Source: Notamacropus eugenii (lineage: Eukaryota > Chordata > Mammalia > Diprotodontia > Macropodidae). Taken from it: DNA of 64,000 nt. Every line of letters begins with the position of its first letter. Position 1 is the stretch's first letter. Positions 10,613 through 21,872 of this stretch are shown piece after piece. A model generated the notes under the pieces. The model was not told where the DNA came from. It was given only the letters and a program-made list of their open reading frames with translations, and did no database searches. The stretch is from the NCBI RefSeq assembly GCF_028372415.1, contig NC_092873.1, forward strand, positions 348,897,390 to 348,961,389, read 5' to 3'. Made by a program: the position numbers and the translations under genes.

Positions 10613-10905
10613 TACATACTAATACACACATATACGTACATATACATACATGCACACACATACACACTGCATAGGTGTGGGTATGTGCATATACATGTAC
10701 TAAACATGCATGCATGCATAACACATGAATGCAGGTGTAAAAGTATATCTATGTGTACATACACATATACATGCATACACACAATAAAATATGCATGTGT
10801 ACATGTATGTGTATGCATATATACATACACATGCATATCTGTACATGTGTGCATGTGTATGCATGTGTGTACATATGTGTGTATAAATATGTGTGTGTGT
10901 GTGTA
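10613..10905. repeat. Imperfect (TACA/TGCA)n alternating microsatellite
   Basis: About 290 bp of alternating purine-pyrimidine sequence mixing TACA, TGCA, CACA and GTGT units. The His/Tyr/Thr/Cys-rich open frames on both strands are artefacts of this repeat. Confidence 0.95.
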
Positions 10906-12239
10906 CTGAAATTGGAAAGAAGGGCAGAATGGGGACATTTACCCTTGTTGGCATGACTTAGAGATGACAAGATAATGCTGTGGTAATCCTGATTCCGGGT
11001 AAGATAAGGTGAAAAGTCACCAATCAGAGCCCAGAGTCCCAGGATTGGGGAGGAGGAGGTCAGAGTGCAGGCAGCCAGCATTGTTTGGAGAAAGCTGGGA
11101 AGAATTAGGGAGATTTCCTCCCCCTTATTCTCTCAGCCCTTCTCTTCTTCCAACTAAGTTATTATCTATGTTGTCTTTTTAATAGAAGGGAGGAGGAAAA
11201 GGAAGATAATAGAGGAGGAAAGATTTGAACCTGACAGAAGCCTGATCAGCTTTGAGAGTCTCTCTGCCCTGGTCCCCTGGCTCCCCTTTGCCCCCTGGCC
11301 CCTCTGACCCAAATGTGAGAGGTAGTTCAAAAAGTGGAAATAGGAGAGTGGGTGGGAAACATAGACCCTATCAGAGTCCCAGAAATGGAGGTTCTGCTTT
11401 GGATACAGTTCTTCTATCTGACCTTCCTTCTTTTTCACAAAAACGCAGGGAATAACCTGACTCCTATTTCCTCTACTTTCCCAGCAGAGTGTGACCCTCT
11501 GCCCTAAGCCTCTTCTCAGCCTCTGAATACAGGGAAAGTTTGTTCAATTGACTTGGGATTTCTAGTAGCTCCTGTCCTTTCAGATTAGCAGGGTACATGC
11601 TCATAAAGACAGGCCCCCAGTATAGTATACAGGGACTGAGGTCACTACTTCTGCCCCAAGCAAAGTGAAGAGACAAGGATCTTTAACAGACTCTCTGGCA
11701 TAGTTCCAAGTGGCTTCTGTGGGAGAAATACAGTCAGCTTACCTGGTCTGAGGCAACTGTTGGTCACAGGAAGAAGAAATGAAATCCAGGAGGGACCCAG
11801 AGAAGATCTCGTCAGTACTGGGATTCTGCTAACTTATTGACTACCTGACCTGAAGCTAAGGCTTCATATGGTAGTGAGTGTCCCTTCTGAAATTACCTGT
11901 GAGATGGATGAGGACAGAGTAGGCATGCCCTGAGGCAAAAGACAAATATTGGAACCCTGTCATGGACAGTAACAGAATCATGAATTTCTGTGTCCTGAGC
12001 AGGTCCCTCTTCCATTGTAGTCTGAGAACATCCCCCCCGCCCCATGTTGTCACCACATAAGCCATCTAGAAAATCTACCCAGATTTAAAGTAACCTTTAT
12101 GTCTTCATATACTTAAAAATCACAGTTCATAAGCCCCCACCAATGTGTTTACTTTTATTAGTCATCCAGAAGATATAACTAGTTCAAAGAAAAAAAGTAA
12201 CTTAATGAAATATCACAGTAACAAAGATAGAAATAGAAC
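10906..12239. other. Apparently single-copy stretch, no gene seen
   Basis: No recognised transposon. Short open frames (up to about 110 aa) lack conserved features. Confidence 0.4.
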
Positions 12240-12470
12240 AATTTCCCATAAATCTGGGGCACACTGTGACACAAATACATACCACCAATAGGAAGAGTTG
12301 ACACATTCAGAGAACATATATGAAAAAGCACACACATAGCAAACATATCTGACTAGGAAATATACATAGAAGGCAACTCATGGCAATGAGTTCTGTTCTC
12401 TGCTGGGTCTGCTACTGATACATACTGCATCCCACTATGTCTCTTCTGCTGGGCTGTTTTGGCCAACAAA
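12240..12470. repeat. LTR/ERV-like dispersed repeat (class uncertain)
   Basis: The block 'cacaaatacataccaccaat..gttgacacattcagagaac..acacatagc..catatctga..tacatagaaggcaactca' is recognisably the same repeat as 39715-40030 and, more weakly, 18870-18990. The style suggests a decayed LTR retrotransposon, but no LTR termini, primer-binding site or coding region can be shown. Confidence 0.4.
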
Positions 12471-12477
12471 TATTTTA

Positions 12478-12760
12478 ACAATTAAGTGGCACAGTGGATA
12501 CAGCAATAATTCTGGAGTCAAGAAGACCTGAGTTTAATCCCACCTCAGACACTCCCTCACTGACCCTGAGCAAATAAGTCACTTAACCTCTATCTGCTTC
12601 ATTTTCTTCAGTTCTAAAATGAGGATAGTAATAGCACCTACCTCTCTGGATTATTGTGACAATCAAATGAAATAATAATTGCAAAGCATCTTAGCTTTAT
12701 ACTTAAGCACAACACCTAGAATATAGCCAGCATTTAATAAATACTTGTTCCTTTTTCCCC
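12478..12760 (+). repeat. MIR SINE, full length, sense
   Basis: A tRNA-like head ('taagtggcacagtggatac', B-box-like 'gagtttaatcccacctc'), the core 'aagtcacttaacctctatctg', then 'ggattattgtgacaatcaaa' and the tail ending 'catttaataaatacttgttcc'. Confidence 0.85.
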
Positions 12761-12917
12761 TTCATTTGTTCTCATTATGGCCATTCACTGGGTATTATAT
12801 GAAGTCTTCATCTGAGGTTCTACCATATATTTATAAGAGAAGTGGGTTTTTCCAACTTTGTTTTACTAGAGATACCAGAGGCTAAGCTATAATTCTTTTA
12901 GTGAGGAAAGTGGGAGG

Positions 12918-13432
12918 AAACAAACATTTTTTAAGTCCTTACCATGTGTCAGGTAAGGCAGCTAGATGGCTCTGTGAATTGAGCACTGGGTCTGGAGTCA
13001 GGATGACTTGAATTCAAATTCAGTCTCAGACACTAGCTAGCTGTGCAATTCTGGGCAAGTCATTTAACGTCTGTTTGCCTTAATCCATTGGAGAAGGAAA
13101 TGGCAAACCGCTCCAGTATCTTTGCCAAGAAAACCACATGAACAGTATTGGTGTAATATATTCTACGAGGTTACAAAGAGTCAGATACAACTGAACAACA
13201 ATGTGCAAGGTGCTGTAATAAACGCTTCCCAAATATTATCTTATTTGATTTTCATAACTACCTTGAGAGGTAGGTACTATTATTATCTCCATTTCATAGT
13301 TGAGGAAACTGAGGTAGAGAAAGGTTAAGTGACTTGCCTAGGGGTTACATTGCTAGTAAGTGTACCAGGTCACATTTGAATGCAGGTGTTCTTGAGTCCA
13401 GATCCACTATGCTACCTGACTGCCTTTTACAG
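12918..13432 (-). repeat. MIR SINE split by a Mar1-like SINE
   Basis: The antisense MIR starts at 12918-12956 ('cattttttaagtccttaccatg') and resumes at 13201 ('atgtgcaaggtgctgtaata', 'aaatattatcttatttgatt', 'agttgaggaaactgaggtag', 'ttaagtgacttgcctagggg'), ending in the tRNA-like part at about 13432. The interruption is the SINE at 12957-13200. Confidence 0.85.
12957..13200 (+). mobile_element. Mar1-like SINE (tRNA head, RTE-type tail)
   Basis: The head is 'ggcagctagatggctctgtg' with a B-box-like 'gacttgaattcaaattcag'. The MIR-type core is 'gggcaagtcatttaacgtc', and the RTE-type tail is 'ggagaaggaaatggcaaacc..tctttgccaagaaaacca..gagtcagatacaactgaaca'. It splits an older MIR. The flanks 'atgtgtcaggta' and 'atgtgcaaggtg' look like a worn target duplication. 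Mar1-type SINEs are thought to borrow the enzyme of RTE LINEs, and one lies at 54230-59906 with the same 3' end. Confidence 0.85.
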
Positions 13433-14446
13433 AATGACTCTCAACAGACTTGGGAAAAAAAAAAACTATCACAAAAACCCAATACTTGGTATCTTTTTTC
13501 TATATAAGGAAAGGATATACCAGCTTCTAGAACCTTAGCCTCCTGGGGCCAAGATCTTTTGGAACACGGACCAGTCAGTCAGTAGATTAGAATCTTCAGG
13601 CATTTAACCTGTTTTTAAACCTTTTCTTCCTGCTAAGACCATCCACATCCTTATACCAAGTCTCTTACTGGTTTGTAATAGGCTGAGGCTTGATCCTATT
13701 CTCCCCAACAGACCAAGGCAGTGTGGTATTTCAGATCCAATACTGGAATGAAAAGAAACATTCATACAAAACCTGACAGTTAACAAGAGGAAAGGTATTC
13801 AACAAGAAGATCACTACAGTGATTTGGCTGAGCCCAGCTTCCCTGCTTTCTGGGTAACCCATGGTAGTCCTCAGGCCAGACATCAGGGCACAGCTAGAGC
13901 TCTTTGTGGCTTTTTGTACTTGGGTAACTAGGAAGCCACATTATCAGCTCAGTCCTCAGGTGAGTCACTTAAGTTTTGAGAAGAGTTTCAATTCCTTTTA
14001 AGGAAAAGCTAGCCCACCCTACATAGGGCCAGGCCTTAGGATATTGCTTCCACCACATGCCTTAAGGTTAATCAGAGTCCCTGAACTCCAAGCTATATAC
14101 AGCCCAAACCATTGAAGTGTCTGCCTTGTCTACAAAATATTATCTATATCTAAGGTGCCAAGATTTTTCTTAGATTCTCCAAAATGCCTTAGTTTTCTCA
14201 CATGAATACAGCAACAACAAAAAATTAGGTGGAGCTAATATGGGGGATTGCAGTGCCTCTACCTCAATCCTTTATTCTGAACTACTGCTTTTATTTTGTG
14301 TAACTCAAGGAGCAGAATTGGACTTACAGGGATGGGGTTCAAACTTAGAGGCTATAGGAAAAATCAACAATCTCTGTGACTCATGTGCCCCCATCCAAAG
14401 TTGCCTCTTTGAAATTTCAGAATATAGCTCAAATAAAAGTGGGTAG
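13433..14446. other. Unassigned stretch, possibly old LTR-like DNA
   Basis: No MIR, L2 or L1 signature. The general style resembles decayed LTR material, but nothing diagnostic can be shown. 14447-14458 is the left target-site duplication of the next element. Confidence 0.35.
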
Positions 14447-14458
14447 AAAGGATCACTG

Positions 14459-17201
14459 GGGGGTGGAGCCAAGATGGCGGAGTAGAAAGATGCACATACG
14501 CTACCTCGGAACCCACTGCCCATAAAATATCTGTAAAAAAAGAACCACCGGTGAATTCTGGAGCAGCAGAAGCCACAGAACAATGGAGCAGAAGAGATTT
14601 CTGCTGCAGAGAGCCTGAAAACCTCTCGCAAAAGGTCCCTTGCCCCCCCCACCCCAGACCCGGAGCAGAGCCCAGCCCTGCCTGGGCGGCACACACGCAT
14701 GGAAAGGAGCAGATCCGAGCAGGCTTCAGGGACAGAATCTCAAGCGGCTGCGTGGGTCCCCCACCCACAGGTGACAAGGGTCAGTGAGAGGGTCTCTTCA
14801 GTGGGTCGAGAGGGGAGTGGGGTACCCCCATAACTCAGGCCCCCTCGGGAGGCAACAACAGAGACAGGAGCAGACCAGGGGTCCCCAAGCAGGCAGGAGC
14901 CCGGATCCATTGTTGAAGGTCTCTGCATAAACCCCCTGAGGGAACTGAGCCTGAGAGGCAGCCCTGCCCCCACCTCAGTACCTGAACTTAATCTCACACT
15001 GAATAGCAGCCCTGCCCCCTCCCAAAGCCCTGAAGCTGGGAAGCAGCATTTGAATCTCAGACCCCAAGTGCTGGCTGGGCAGATCTGGAGGCGAGGTGGG
15101 GGTGGAGAGGACACTCAGAAGTCAAGTCACTGGCTGGGAAAATGCCTAGAAAAGGGAAAAAAAATAAGACTATAGAAGATTACTTTCTTGGTGAACAGGC
15201 ATTTCCTCCCTTCCTTTCTGAGGAGGAAGAACAATGCTTACCATCAGGGAAAGATGCAGAAGTCAAGGCTTCTGTATCCCAGCCCACTCAATGGGCTCAG
15301 GCCATGGAAGAGCTCAAAAAGGATTTTGAAAATCAAGTTAGAGAGGTGAAGGAAAAACTGGGAAGAGAAATGAGTGACATGCAAGCAAAGCATGAAAAAC
15401 AAGTAAACACCCTGCTAAAGGAGACCCAAAAAAATGCTGAAGAAAATAACACCTTGAAAAATAGGCTAACTCAATTGGCAAAAGAAGTTCAAAAAGCCAA
15501 TGAGGAGAAGAATGCTTTCAAAAGCAGAATTAGCCAAATGGAAAAGGAGATTCAAAAGCTCACTGAAGAAAATAGTTCTTTCAAAATTAGAATGGAACAG
15601 ATGGAGGCTAATGACTTTATGAGAAACCAAGAAATCACAAAACAAAACCAAAAGAATGAAAAAATGGAAGATAATGTGAAATATCTCATTTCACAAACAA
15701 CTGACCTGGAAAATAGATCCAGGAGAGACAATTAAAAAATTATGGGCCTACCTGAAAGCCATGATCAAAAAAAGAGCCTAGACATTATCTTTCATGAAAT
15801 TAGCAAGGAAAACTGCCCTGAGATTCTAGAGCCAGAGGGCAAAATAAGTATTCAAGGAATCCACAGAACACTGCATGAAAGAGATCCAAAAAGAGAAACT
15901 CCTAGGAACATTGTGGCCAAATTCCAGAATTCCCAGGTCAAGGAGAAAGTATTGCAAGCAGCTAGAAAGAAACAATTCAAGTATTGTGGAAATACAATCA
16001 GGATAACACAAGATCTAGCAGCTTCTACATTAAGGGATTGAAGGGCATGGAATAGGATATTCCAGAAGTCAAAGGAACTAGGACTGAAACCAAGAATCAC
16101 CTACCCAACAAAACTGAGTATAATACTTCAGGGGAAAAATTGGTCTTTCAATGAATTAGAGGACTTTCAAGCATTCTTGATGAAAAGACCAGAGCTGAAA
16201 AGAAAATCTGACTTTCAAACACAAGAATGAAGAGAAGCATGAAAAAGTAAATAGCAAAGAGAAGTCATAAGGGACTTTACTAAAGTTGAACTGTTTACAT
16301 TCCTACATGGAAAGACAATATTTGTAACTCTTGAAACTATTCAGTATCTGGGTACTGGGTGGGATTACACACACACACACGCACACACACATAGAGACAG
16401 AGTGCACAGAGTGAATTGAAGAGGATGGGATCATATCTTAAAAAAATGAAATCAAGCAGTGAGAGAGAAATATATTGGGAGGAGAAAGGGAGAAATGGAA
16501 TGGGGCAAATTATCTCCCATAAAAGAGGCAAGCAAAAGACTTATTAGTGGAGGGATAAAGAGGGGAGGTGAGAGAAAAACATGAAGTTTACTCTCATCAC
16601 ATTCCACTAAAGGAAGGAATAAAATGCACACTCATTTTGGTATGAAAACCTATCTTACAATACAGGAAAGTGGGGGATAAGGGGATAAGTAGGGTGGGGG
16701 GGATGATGGAAGGGAGGGCATGGGGAGGAGGGAGCAATCTGAGGTCAACACTCATGGGGAGGGACAGGATCAAAAGAGAGAACAGAAGTAATGGGGGACA
16801 GGATAGGATGGAGGGAAATATAATTAGTTCTTACACAACATTACTATTATGGAAGTCATTTGCAAAACTACACAGATTTGTCCTATATTGAATTGCTTGC
16901 CTTCCAAAGGGAAGGGGTGGGGAGGGAGGGAGGTAAAGAAGCTGGAACTCAAAGTGTTAGGAACAACTGTAGAGTACTGTTCTTGCCACTAGGAAATAAG
17001 AAATAAAGGTAAAGGGGTATAGGATGGAGACAAGGGCAGAGAGGGATGATAGTAGAGAAGGCAGATTGGCAGACAGGGGCAATTAGAACGCTTGGTGTTT
17101 TGGGGTGGGGGGAGGGGACAAAAGGGGAGAAAATTTGGAACCCAAAATTTTGTGAAAATGAATGTTAAAAGTTAAAGAAAGAAAGAAAGAAGAAGAAGAA
17201 A
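14459..17201 (+). mobile_element. HAL1-type half-L1 retrotransposon, copy A, full length
   Basis: It starts with the L1-style 5' end (gGGTGGAGCCAAGATGGCGG), has a 683-bp GC-rich 5' UTR, one ORF1 region (15142-16230) and then about 0.97 kb of purine-rich 3' UTR, with no ORF2. It ends in an A-rich GAAA/GAA tail. The 12-bp sequence aaaggatcactg flanks it exactly (14447-14458 and 17202-17213), proving one retrotransposition event. HAL1 elements are L1 derivatives known from opossum and placentals. Without EN and RT the element must have been moved in trans, presumably by L1. Confidence 0.92.
15142..16230 (+). pseudogene. HAL1 ORF1, copy A, two nonsense codons
   Basis: An L1-ORF1-like RNA-binding protein relic. 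The start ATG follows '..gctgggaaa' and the frame (MPRKGKKNKT...) runs 363 codons including the terminal TGA, the same length as copies B and C. It is closed twice by point mutation: codon 198 (TTA to TAA at 15733-15735) and codon 300 (CGA to TGA at 16039-16041, a CpG-type change). The order is a long heptad coiled coil (about residues 50-190), an RRM-like segment beginning after NRSRRDN, and a C-terminal domain with the TQDLAASTLRD block. No frameshift is seen, so decay is recent. Confidence 0.93.
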
Positions 17202-17394
17202 AAAGGATCACTGATCCCTTACAAGAACATACCAGATATGTTGTTGTTATTGAGTTTTTCAGTCATGTCCAATAAAATAGCCTTATCCAATCCCACAAGA
17301 AAAACAATAAAATATGTGTGTGCATAAACACACAAACACACAAACACATGTATATGATTCACAGTAACCAGTAATCAGTACATATAACTCTCTC

Positions 17395-17435
<41 letters not shown>

Positions 17436-17727
17436 GTCTCTGCCTCTCTGTCTCTGTCTCTGTCTCTGTCTCTGTCTGTCTCTCTCTCTCTCTCTGATAA
17501 AGTCTAGGGACCTAAAGTCCTCCAAATGGATAGCATCATTTTTTGGTTTGCCCTTCCTTCCCCTTCTTCCAAAAACTTGAGTCTCTCTTTCACCCTAAAG
17601 ACTAATATAGGTATCCATCTTTATGGTGCTACCCTGAAGGTATGAGGATTCCCTCAGAAGGGAAATGAGCTTGAGGTTGCTAAAGTGGCAACTACCTTTC
17701 CCTGCCCTATCCAAATAACTCTAGGTA
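17202..17727. repeat. Mar1 SINE tail scrap and (CT)n microsatellite
   Basis: 17236-17265 resembles the antisense end of a Mar1 SINE ('tgttgttgttattgagtttttc', 'cagtcatgtcc'). 17390-17496 is a CT/TCTG-rich microsatellite, and the Arg/Glu/Gln-rich minus-strand frame over it is its translation. The remainder is unassigned. Confidence 0.7.
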
Positions 17728-18013
17728 TGTGTGTTCGTCCTTTGTTGCTGAAGAAGATCATGCCATCAGAGAAATGATGACATGACTTGCACTTGACTTT
17801 GTTTTGAGTGAGGGAGGGCTGTGCAGGTCACCAGACTCACTCCAGAGCCATCTGAATCCATTGACCAGATATTCATCAGGATGACTGGAGATGACCCAGG
17901 ATGAGGCAATTGGGGTTAAGTGACTTGCCCAAGGTCACACAAGTGTCTGAGGTGAGATTTGAACTCTGGTCCTCCTGATTCCTTCACTGGTGCTCTATCC
18001 ACTGCACCACCTA
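17728..18013 (-). repeat. Composite SINE (tRNA head + 'gacatgac' tail)
   Basis: Antisense. The 3' tail lies at 17728-17890 ('gttcgtcctttgttgctgaag', 'agaaatgatgacatgacttg', 'gccatctgaatcc', 'ggatgactggagatgaccca'). The shared marsupial SINE head lies at 17895-18013 ('gaggcaattggggttaagtg', 'ccactgcaccacctac'). Close relatives lie at 36763-37005 and 59993-60295. It carries a third tail type on the same tRNA-like head. Confidence 0.8.
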
Positions 18014-18489
18014 CTCTTGGTAATAACAAAAGGCAAAGACGAGGACTCGTTCATCCACATCACAGCTTTAGTCCCTTACTGATCCTACAGCTTCTAGGAC
18101 TATGTGCTCGATCCTATTCTTCCCAAGATATTTATGCTGTCCAGAAATTTCCCTTCTCCCTTTAGGAAGCTGGATTTGAAACCTCTCAAACTTGAGGTTG
18201 CCAAAAAGGCAACCCCCAGTGATTCTGCCTAGGAAAATCCCTTCTTCCTACTGTAAGACTAGATATTGAAAATACACTACTAAGGCGGGAAAAAACACTT
18301 CCTCCTCCAGTATTTTATGGTTTGGAAACTTTCACCCCTTGATCGTGTCTCTCCTGTCTAGTGTTGCTTTTTCTTGTATTAATAGGTTACACTATTACCT
18401 TTCCAAAGCTAATAACTCCAGGAAAGTGCGAGCAAGAGACTTTATGTAGTCCTGATATGCCTCCTTCCCAAAACATCTACTCGAATATG
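18014..18489. other. No recognised gene; possible old repeat
   Basis: 18195-18270 weakly matches 4460-4530. The 143-aa plus-strand frame starting at 18361 runs into the antisense L1 fragment and is hydrophobic only because that sequence is T-rich. Confidence 0.4.
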
Positions 18490-18745
18490 ACACTATGTAT
18501 AATGTTCCACATCCTTAGTCCCCCAGTTTCTGCAAAGGAGAGAGAGAGGTGCATTTTCTCATCCATTCTTTGGGAGAAACTTGGACTTCATAATTTCACA
18601 CTTTTCAGTTTTGACTATATTGTCCTTTCCATTTCCATTGTGGTTTACTTTGTATATATTGTTTTTCTGGTTCTGCTTACTTCATTCTGCATCAGTTCAT
18701 ATAGTTTTTCCATGTGCAGCTTCCATTTTTTAGAGAAGTACAAAG
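18490..18745 (-). repeat. L1 3' end fragment
   Basis: Antisense copy of the marsupial L1 3' region: 'tttttctggttctgcttac', 'ttcattctgcatcagttcat'. Read on the minus strand this is the '..gatgctgagtgaa..gcagaacca..' block that recurs in the plus-strand fragments at 36365 and 38190. Confidence 0.7.
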
Positions 18746-18839
18746 GGTTGATCTCTCCTAAAACATGTCTCCACCTCTGTGCTTCCCAATAATATGCTAG
18801 CATACGATATCAGCTCAGAGCATTTGCTAAAATGGCACA

Positions 18840-18990
18840 ATGAGAACCATAACATAAATCCAAAGTGTATTCTCCCACAAATACATACAGTATCCATGAG
18901 AATAATAGGCATACACTTCCATAAAAAGTTCACAAAAGTCTGAGCCAATCCATATATCCAGTAATTATTGAAATTCACGATTGAGGAGGC
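18840..18990. repeat. LTR/ERV-like dispersed repeat fragment
   Basis: 'cccacaaatacatacagtatcc..gagaataataggcatacactt' resembles 12255-12300 and 39735-39780. Class uncertain. Confidence 0.35.
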
Positions 18991-20410
18991 ACCAAGGGCA
19001 CCTTTCATTGGAAGATATAATCAAAAATCCTGAAGTAAAATTCTCCATCCTATAAACCCTATAAGCTAATTATTTCTCCTGATCAGCCTCCAGGACATGT
19101 CTCTTATCTTCCAAAGTGCCAGTAACCTTGTGCTTGATCAATTTCCACGTGTGACAGCAAATTCAATAGCCTTTTCCAGAAAGTCTGTAGATATTGCTAC
19201 TGTATCTTTAAGGAGCAAAAGCATCTTAGACTATTAAAGTTTAAACTGTCATTTGATGAGGAGTCTGAGTGTTTAACTATCATTCTAGAAAGACTAACTG
19301 TGATGGCTGACCAGGAGAAAAAGACTAAGAGAACATATATCCTGAGAGAACTGACTAACCTTTATCTTGCAAAGAAACATGAGACTTCTTTTTTTTTTTA
19401 TTTATTTATTTATTTATTTTTATTATTAAATTTATTTATTTAACTTTTAACATTCATTTTCACAAAATTTTGGGTTACAAATTTTCTCCCCTTTTATCCC
19501 CTCCCCCCCCAAACACCAAGCATTCTAATTGCCCCTATGACCAATTTGCTCTCTCTTCTATCATCCCTCACCGCCCTTGTCTCCATCTTCTCTTTTGTCC
19601 TGTAGGGGCAGATAGCTTTCTATACCCCTTTACCTGTTTTTCTTATTTCCTAGTGGCAAGAACATTACTCGACAGTTGATCCTAACACTTTGAGTTCCAA
19701 CTTCTCTTCCTCCCTCCCTCCCCACCCCTTCCCTTTGGAAGGCAAGCAATTCAATATAGGCCATATCTGTGTAGTTTTGCAAATGACTTCCATAATAGTT
19801 GTGTTGTATAGGACTAACTATATTTCCCTCCATCCTATCCTGTCCCCCATTACTTCTATTCTCTTTTGATCCTATCCCTCCCCATGAGTGTCGACCTCGA
19901 ATTGCACTCTCCTCCTCATGCCCTCCCTTCTATCATCCCCCCCACCCTGCTTGTCCCCTTATCCCCCACTTTCCTGTATTGTGAGATAGGTTTTCCTACC
20001 AAAATGAGTGTGCACTTTATTCTTTTCTTTAGTGGAATGTGATGAGAGTAGACTTCATGTTTTTCTCTCACCTCCCCTCTTTATCCCTCCACTAATGAGT
20101 CTTTTGATTGCCTCTTTTATGAGAGATAACCTGCCCCATTCAATTTCTCCCTTTCTCCTCCCAATATATTTCTCTCTCACTGCTTGATTTCATTTTGTTT
20201 TAAAGATATGATCCCATCCTATTCAATTCACTCTGTGCACTCTGTCTCTATGTATGTGAGCGTGTGTGCATGTGTAATCCCACCCAGTACCCAGATACTG
20301 AAATGTTTCAAGAGTTACAAATATTGTCTTTCCATGTAGGAATGTAAACAGTTCAGCTTTAGTAAGTCCCTTATGACTTCACTTTGCTGTTCACCTTTTC
20401 ATGGTTCTCT

Positions 20411-21499
20411 TCATTCTTGTGTTTGAAAGTCAAATTTTCTTTTCAGCTCTGGTCTTTTCATCAAGAATACTTGAAAATCCTCTATTTCATTGAAAGACCA
20501 TTTTTTCCCCTGAAGTATTATAGTCAGTTTTGCTGGGTAGGTGATTCTTGGTTTTAGTCCTAGTTCCTTTGACTTCTGGAATATACTGTTCCATGCCCTT
20601 CGATCCCTTAATGTAGAGGCTGCTAGATCTTGTGTTATCCTGATTGTATTTCCACAATACTTGAATTGTTTCTTTCTAGCTGCCTGCAGTATTTTCTCCT
20701 TGACCTGGGAACTCTGGAATTTGGCCACAATGTTCCTAGGAGTTTCTCTTTTTGGATCTCTTTCAGGCGGTGTTCTGTGGATTCCTTGAATATTTATTTT
20801 GCCCTCTGGTTCTAGAATCTCAGGGCAGTTTTCCTTGATAATTTCATGAAAGATGATGTCTAGGCTCTTCTTTTGATCATGGCTTTCAGGTAGTCCCATA
20901 ATTTTTAAATTGTCTCTCCTGGATCTATTTTCCAGGTCTGTTGTTTTTTCAATGAGATATTTCACATTATCTTCCATTTTTCCATTCTTCTCTCTTTGTT
21001 CTGTGATTTCTTGGTTTTGCATAAAGTCATTAGCCTCCATCTGTGCCATTCTAATTTTGAAAGAACTATTTTCTTCAGTGAGCTTTTGAATCTCCTTTTC
21101 CATTTGGCTAATTCTGCTTTTGAAAGCATTCTTCTCCTCATTGGCTTTTTGAACCTCTTTTGCCAATTGAGTTAGGCTAGTTTTCAAGGTGTTAATTTCT
21201 TCAACATTTTTTTGGGTCTCCCTTAGCAGGGAGCTGATCTGCTGTTCATGCTTTGACTTCATGTCTCTCATTTCTCTTCCCAGCTTTTCCTCCACCTCTC
21301 TAACTTGATTTTCAAAATTCTTTTTGAGCTCTTCCATGGCCTGAGCCCATTGGGTGGGCTGGGACACAGAAGCCTTGATTTCTGTGTCTTTGCCTGATGG
21401 TAAGCATTGTTCTTCCTCATCAGAAAGGAAGGGAGGAAATGCCTGTTCTCCAAGAAAGTAACCTTCTATAGTCTTATTTCTTTTCCCTTTTCTGGGCAT
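20411..21499 (-). CDS. HAL1 ORF1 protein, intact (362 aa)
   Basis: An L1 ORF1p-like nucleic-acid chaperone that should trimerise and coat its own RNA. The basic N-terminus (MPRKGKRNKTIEGYF) is followed by an acidic patch (DEEE, 27-30), a heptad coiled coil (about 50-190, including the repeated EKNAFKSRISQMEKEIQKL stretch), an RRM-like domain (about 195-285; strand NLKIMGLPE, RNP1-like RNIVAKFQ near 255-262), and a C-terminal domain (about 286-340; ITQDLAASTLRDRRAW). The start is set by homology with copies A and C, which open at the same codon. It is uninterrupted, whereas A has two stops and C one. I call it a transposon CDS with no evidence of host use. Expression would depend on its own 5' UTR promoter. 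Confidence 0.9.
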   Translation of the reverse strand: MPRKGKRNKTIEGYFLGEQAFPPFLSDEEEQCLPSGKDTEIKASVSQPTQWAQAMEELKKNFENQVREVEEKLGREMRDMKSKHEQQISSLLRETQKNVEEINTLKTSLTQLAKEVQKANEEKNAFKSRISQMEKEIQKLTEENSSFKIRMAQMEANDFMQNQEITEQREKNGKMEDNVKYLIEKTTDLENRSRRDNLKIMGLPESHDQKKSLDIIFHEIIKENCPEILEPEGKINIQGIHRTPPERDPKRETPRNIVAKFQSSQVKEKILQAARKKQFKYCGNTIRITQDLAASTLRDRRAWNSIFQKSKELGLKPRITYPAKLTIILQGKKWSFNEIEDFQVFLMKRPELKRKFDFQTQE

Positions 21500-21872
21500 T
21501 TTCCCAGCCAGTGACTTGACCTCTGAATATTTTCCTCACCCCCACCTCACCTCCTGATCCTCCCAGCCCGTGTTTGTGGTCTGAGATTCAAATGCTGCTT
21601 CCAGCCTCAGGGCTTTTGGCGGGGGCAGGGCTGCTATTCAGTATGAGATTATGTTCTGGTGCTGAGATCGGGGCAGGGCCACCTCTCAGGCTCAGTTCCC
21701 TCAGGGGGTTTATGCACAGACCTTCCGCAATGGATTCAGGCTCCCGCCCGCTTGGGGAGCCCCTGCCTGCAGCCGCCTCTCAGCTTCTACCTCCCGGGGG
21801 GGGCCTGTATTAGGGGGGCACCCCACTCCCCTCTCGACCCGCCAAAGAGACTCTCTCACCCACCCCTGTCAC

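Noticed and set aside
10612..10938. His/Tyr/Cys-rich frames on both strands
   Set aside because: Translation of an alternating microsatellite.
14305..15114. Several overlapping frames of 60-137 aa
   Set aside because: They lie in the GC-rich 5' UTR of HAL1-A and are not conserved with the 5' UTR frames of copies B and C.
20541..20789. 82-aa frame recurring antisense to ORF1 (also 15852-16100 and 45198-45446)
   Set aside because: Its repetition only reflects conservation of ORF1 on the other strand.
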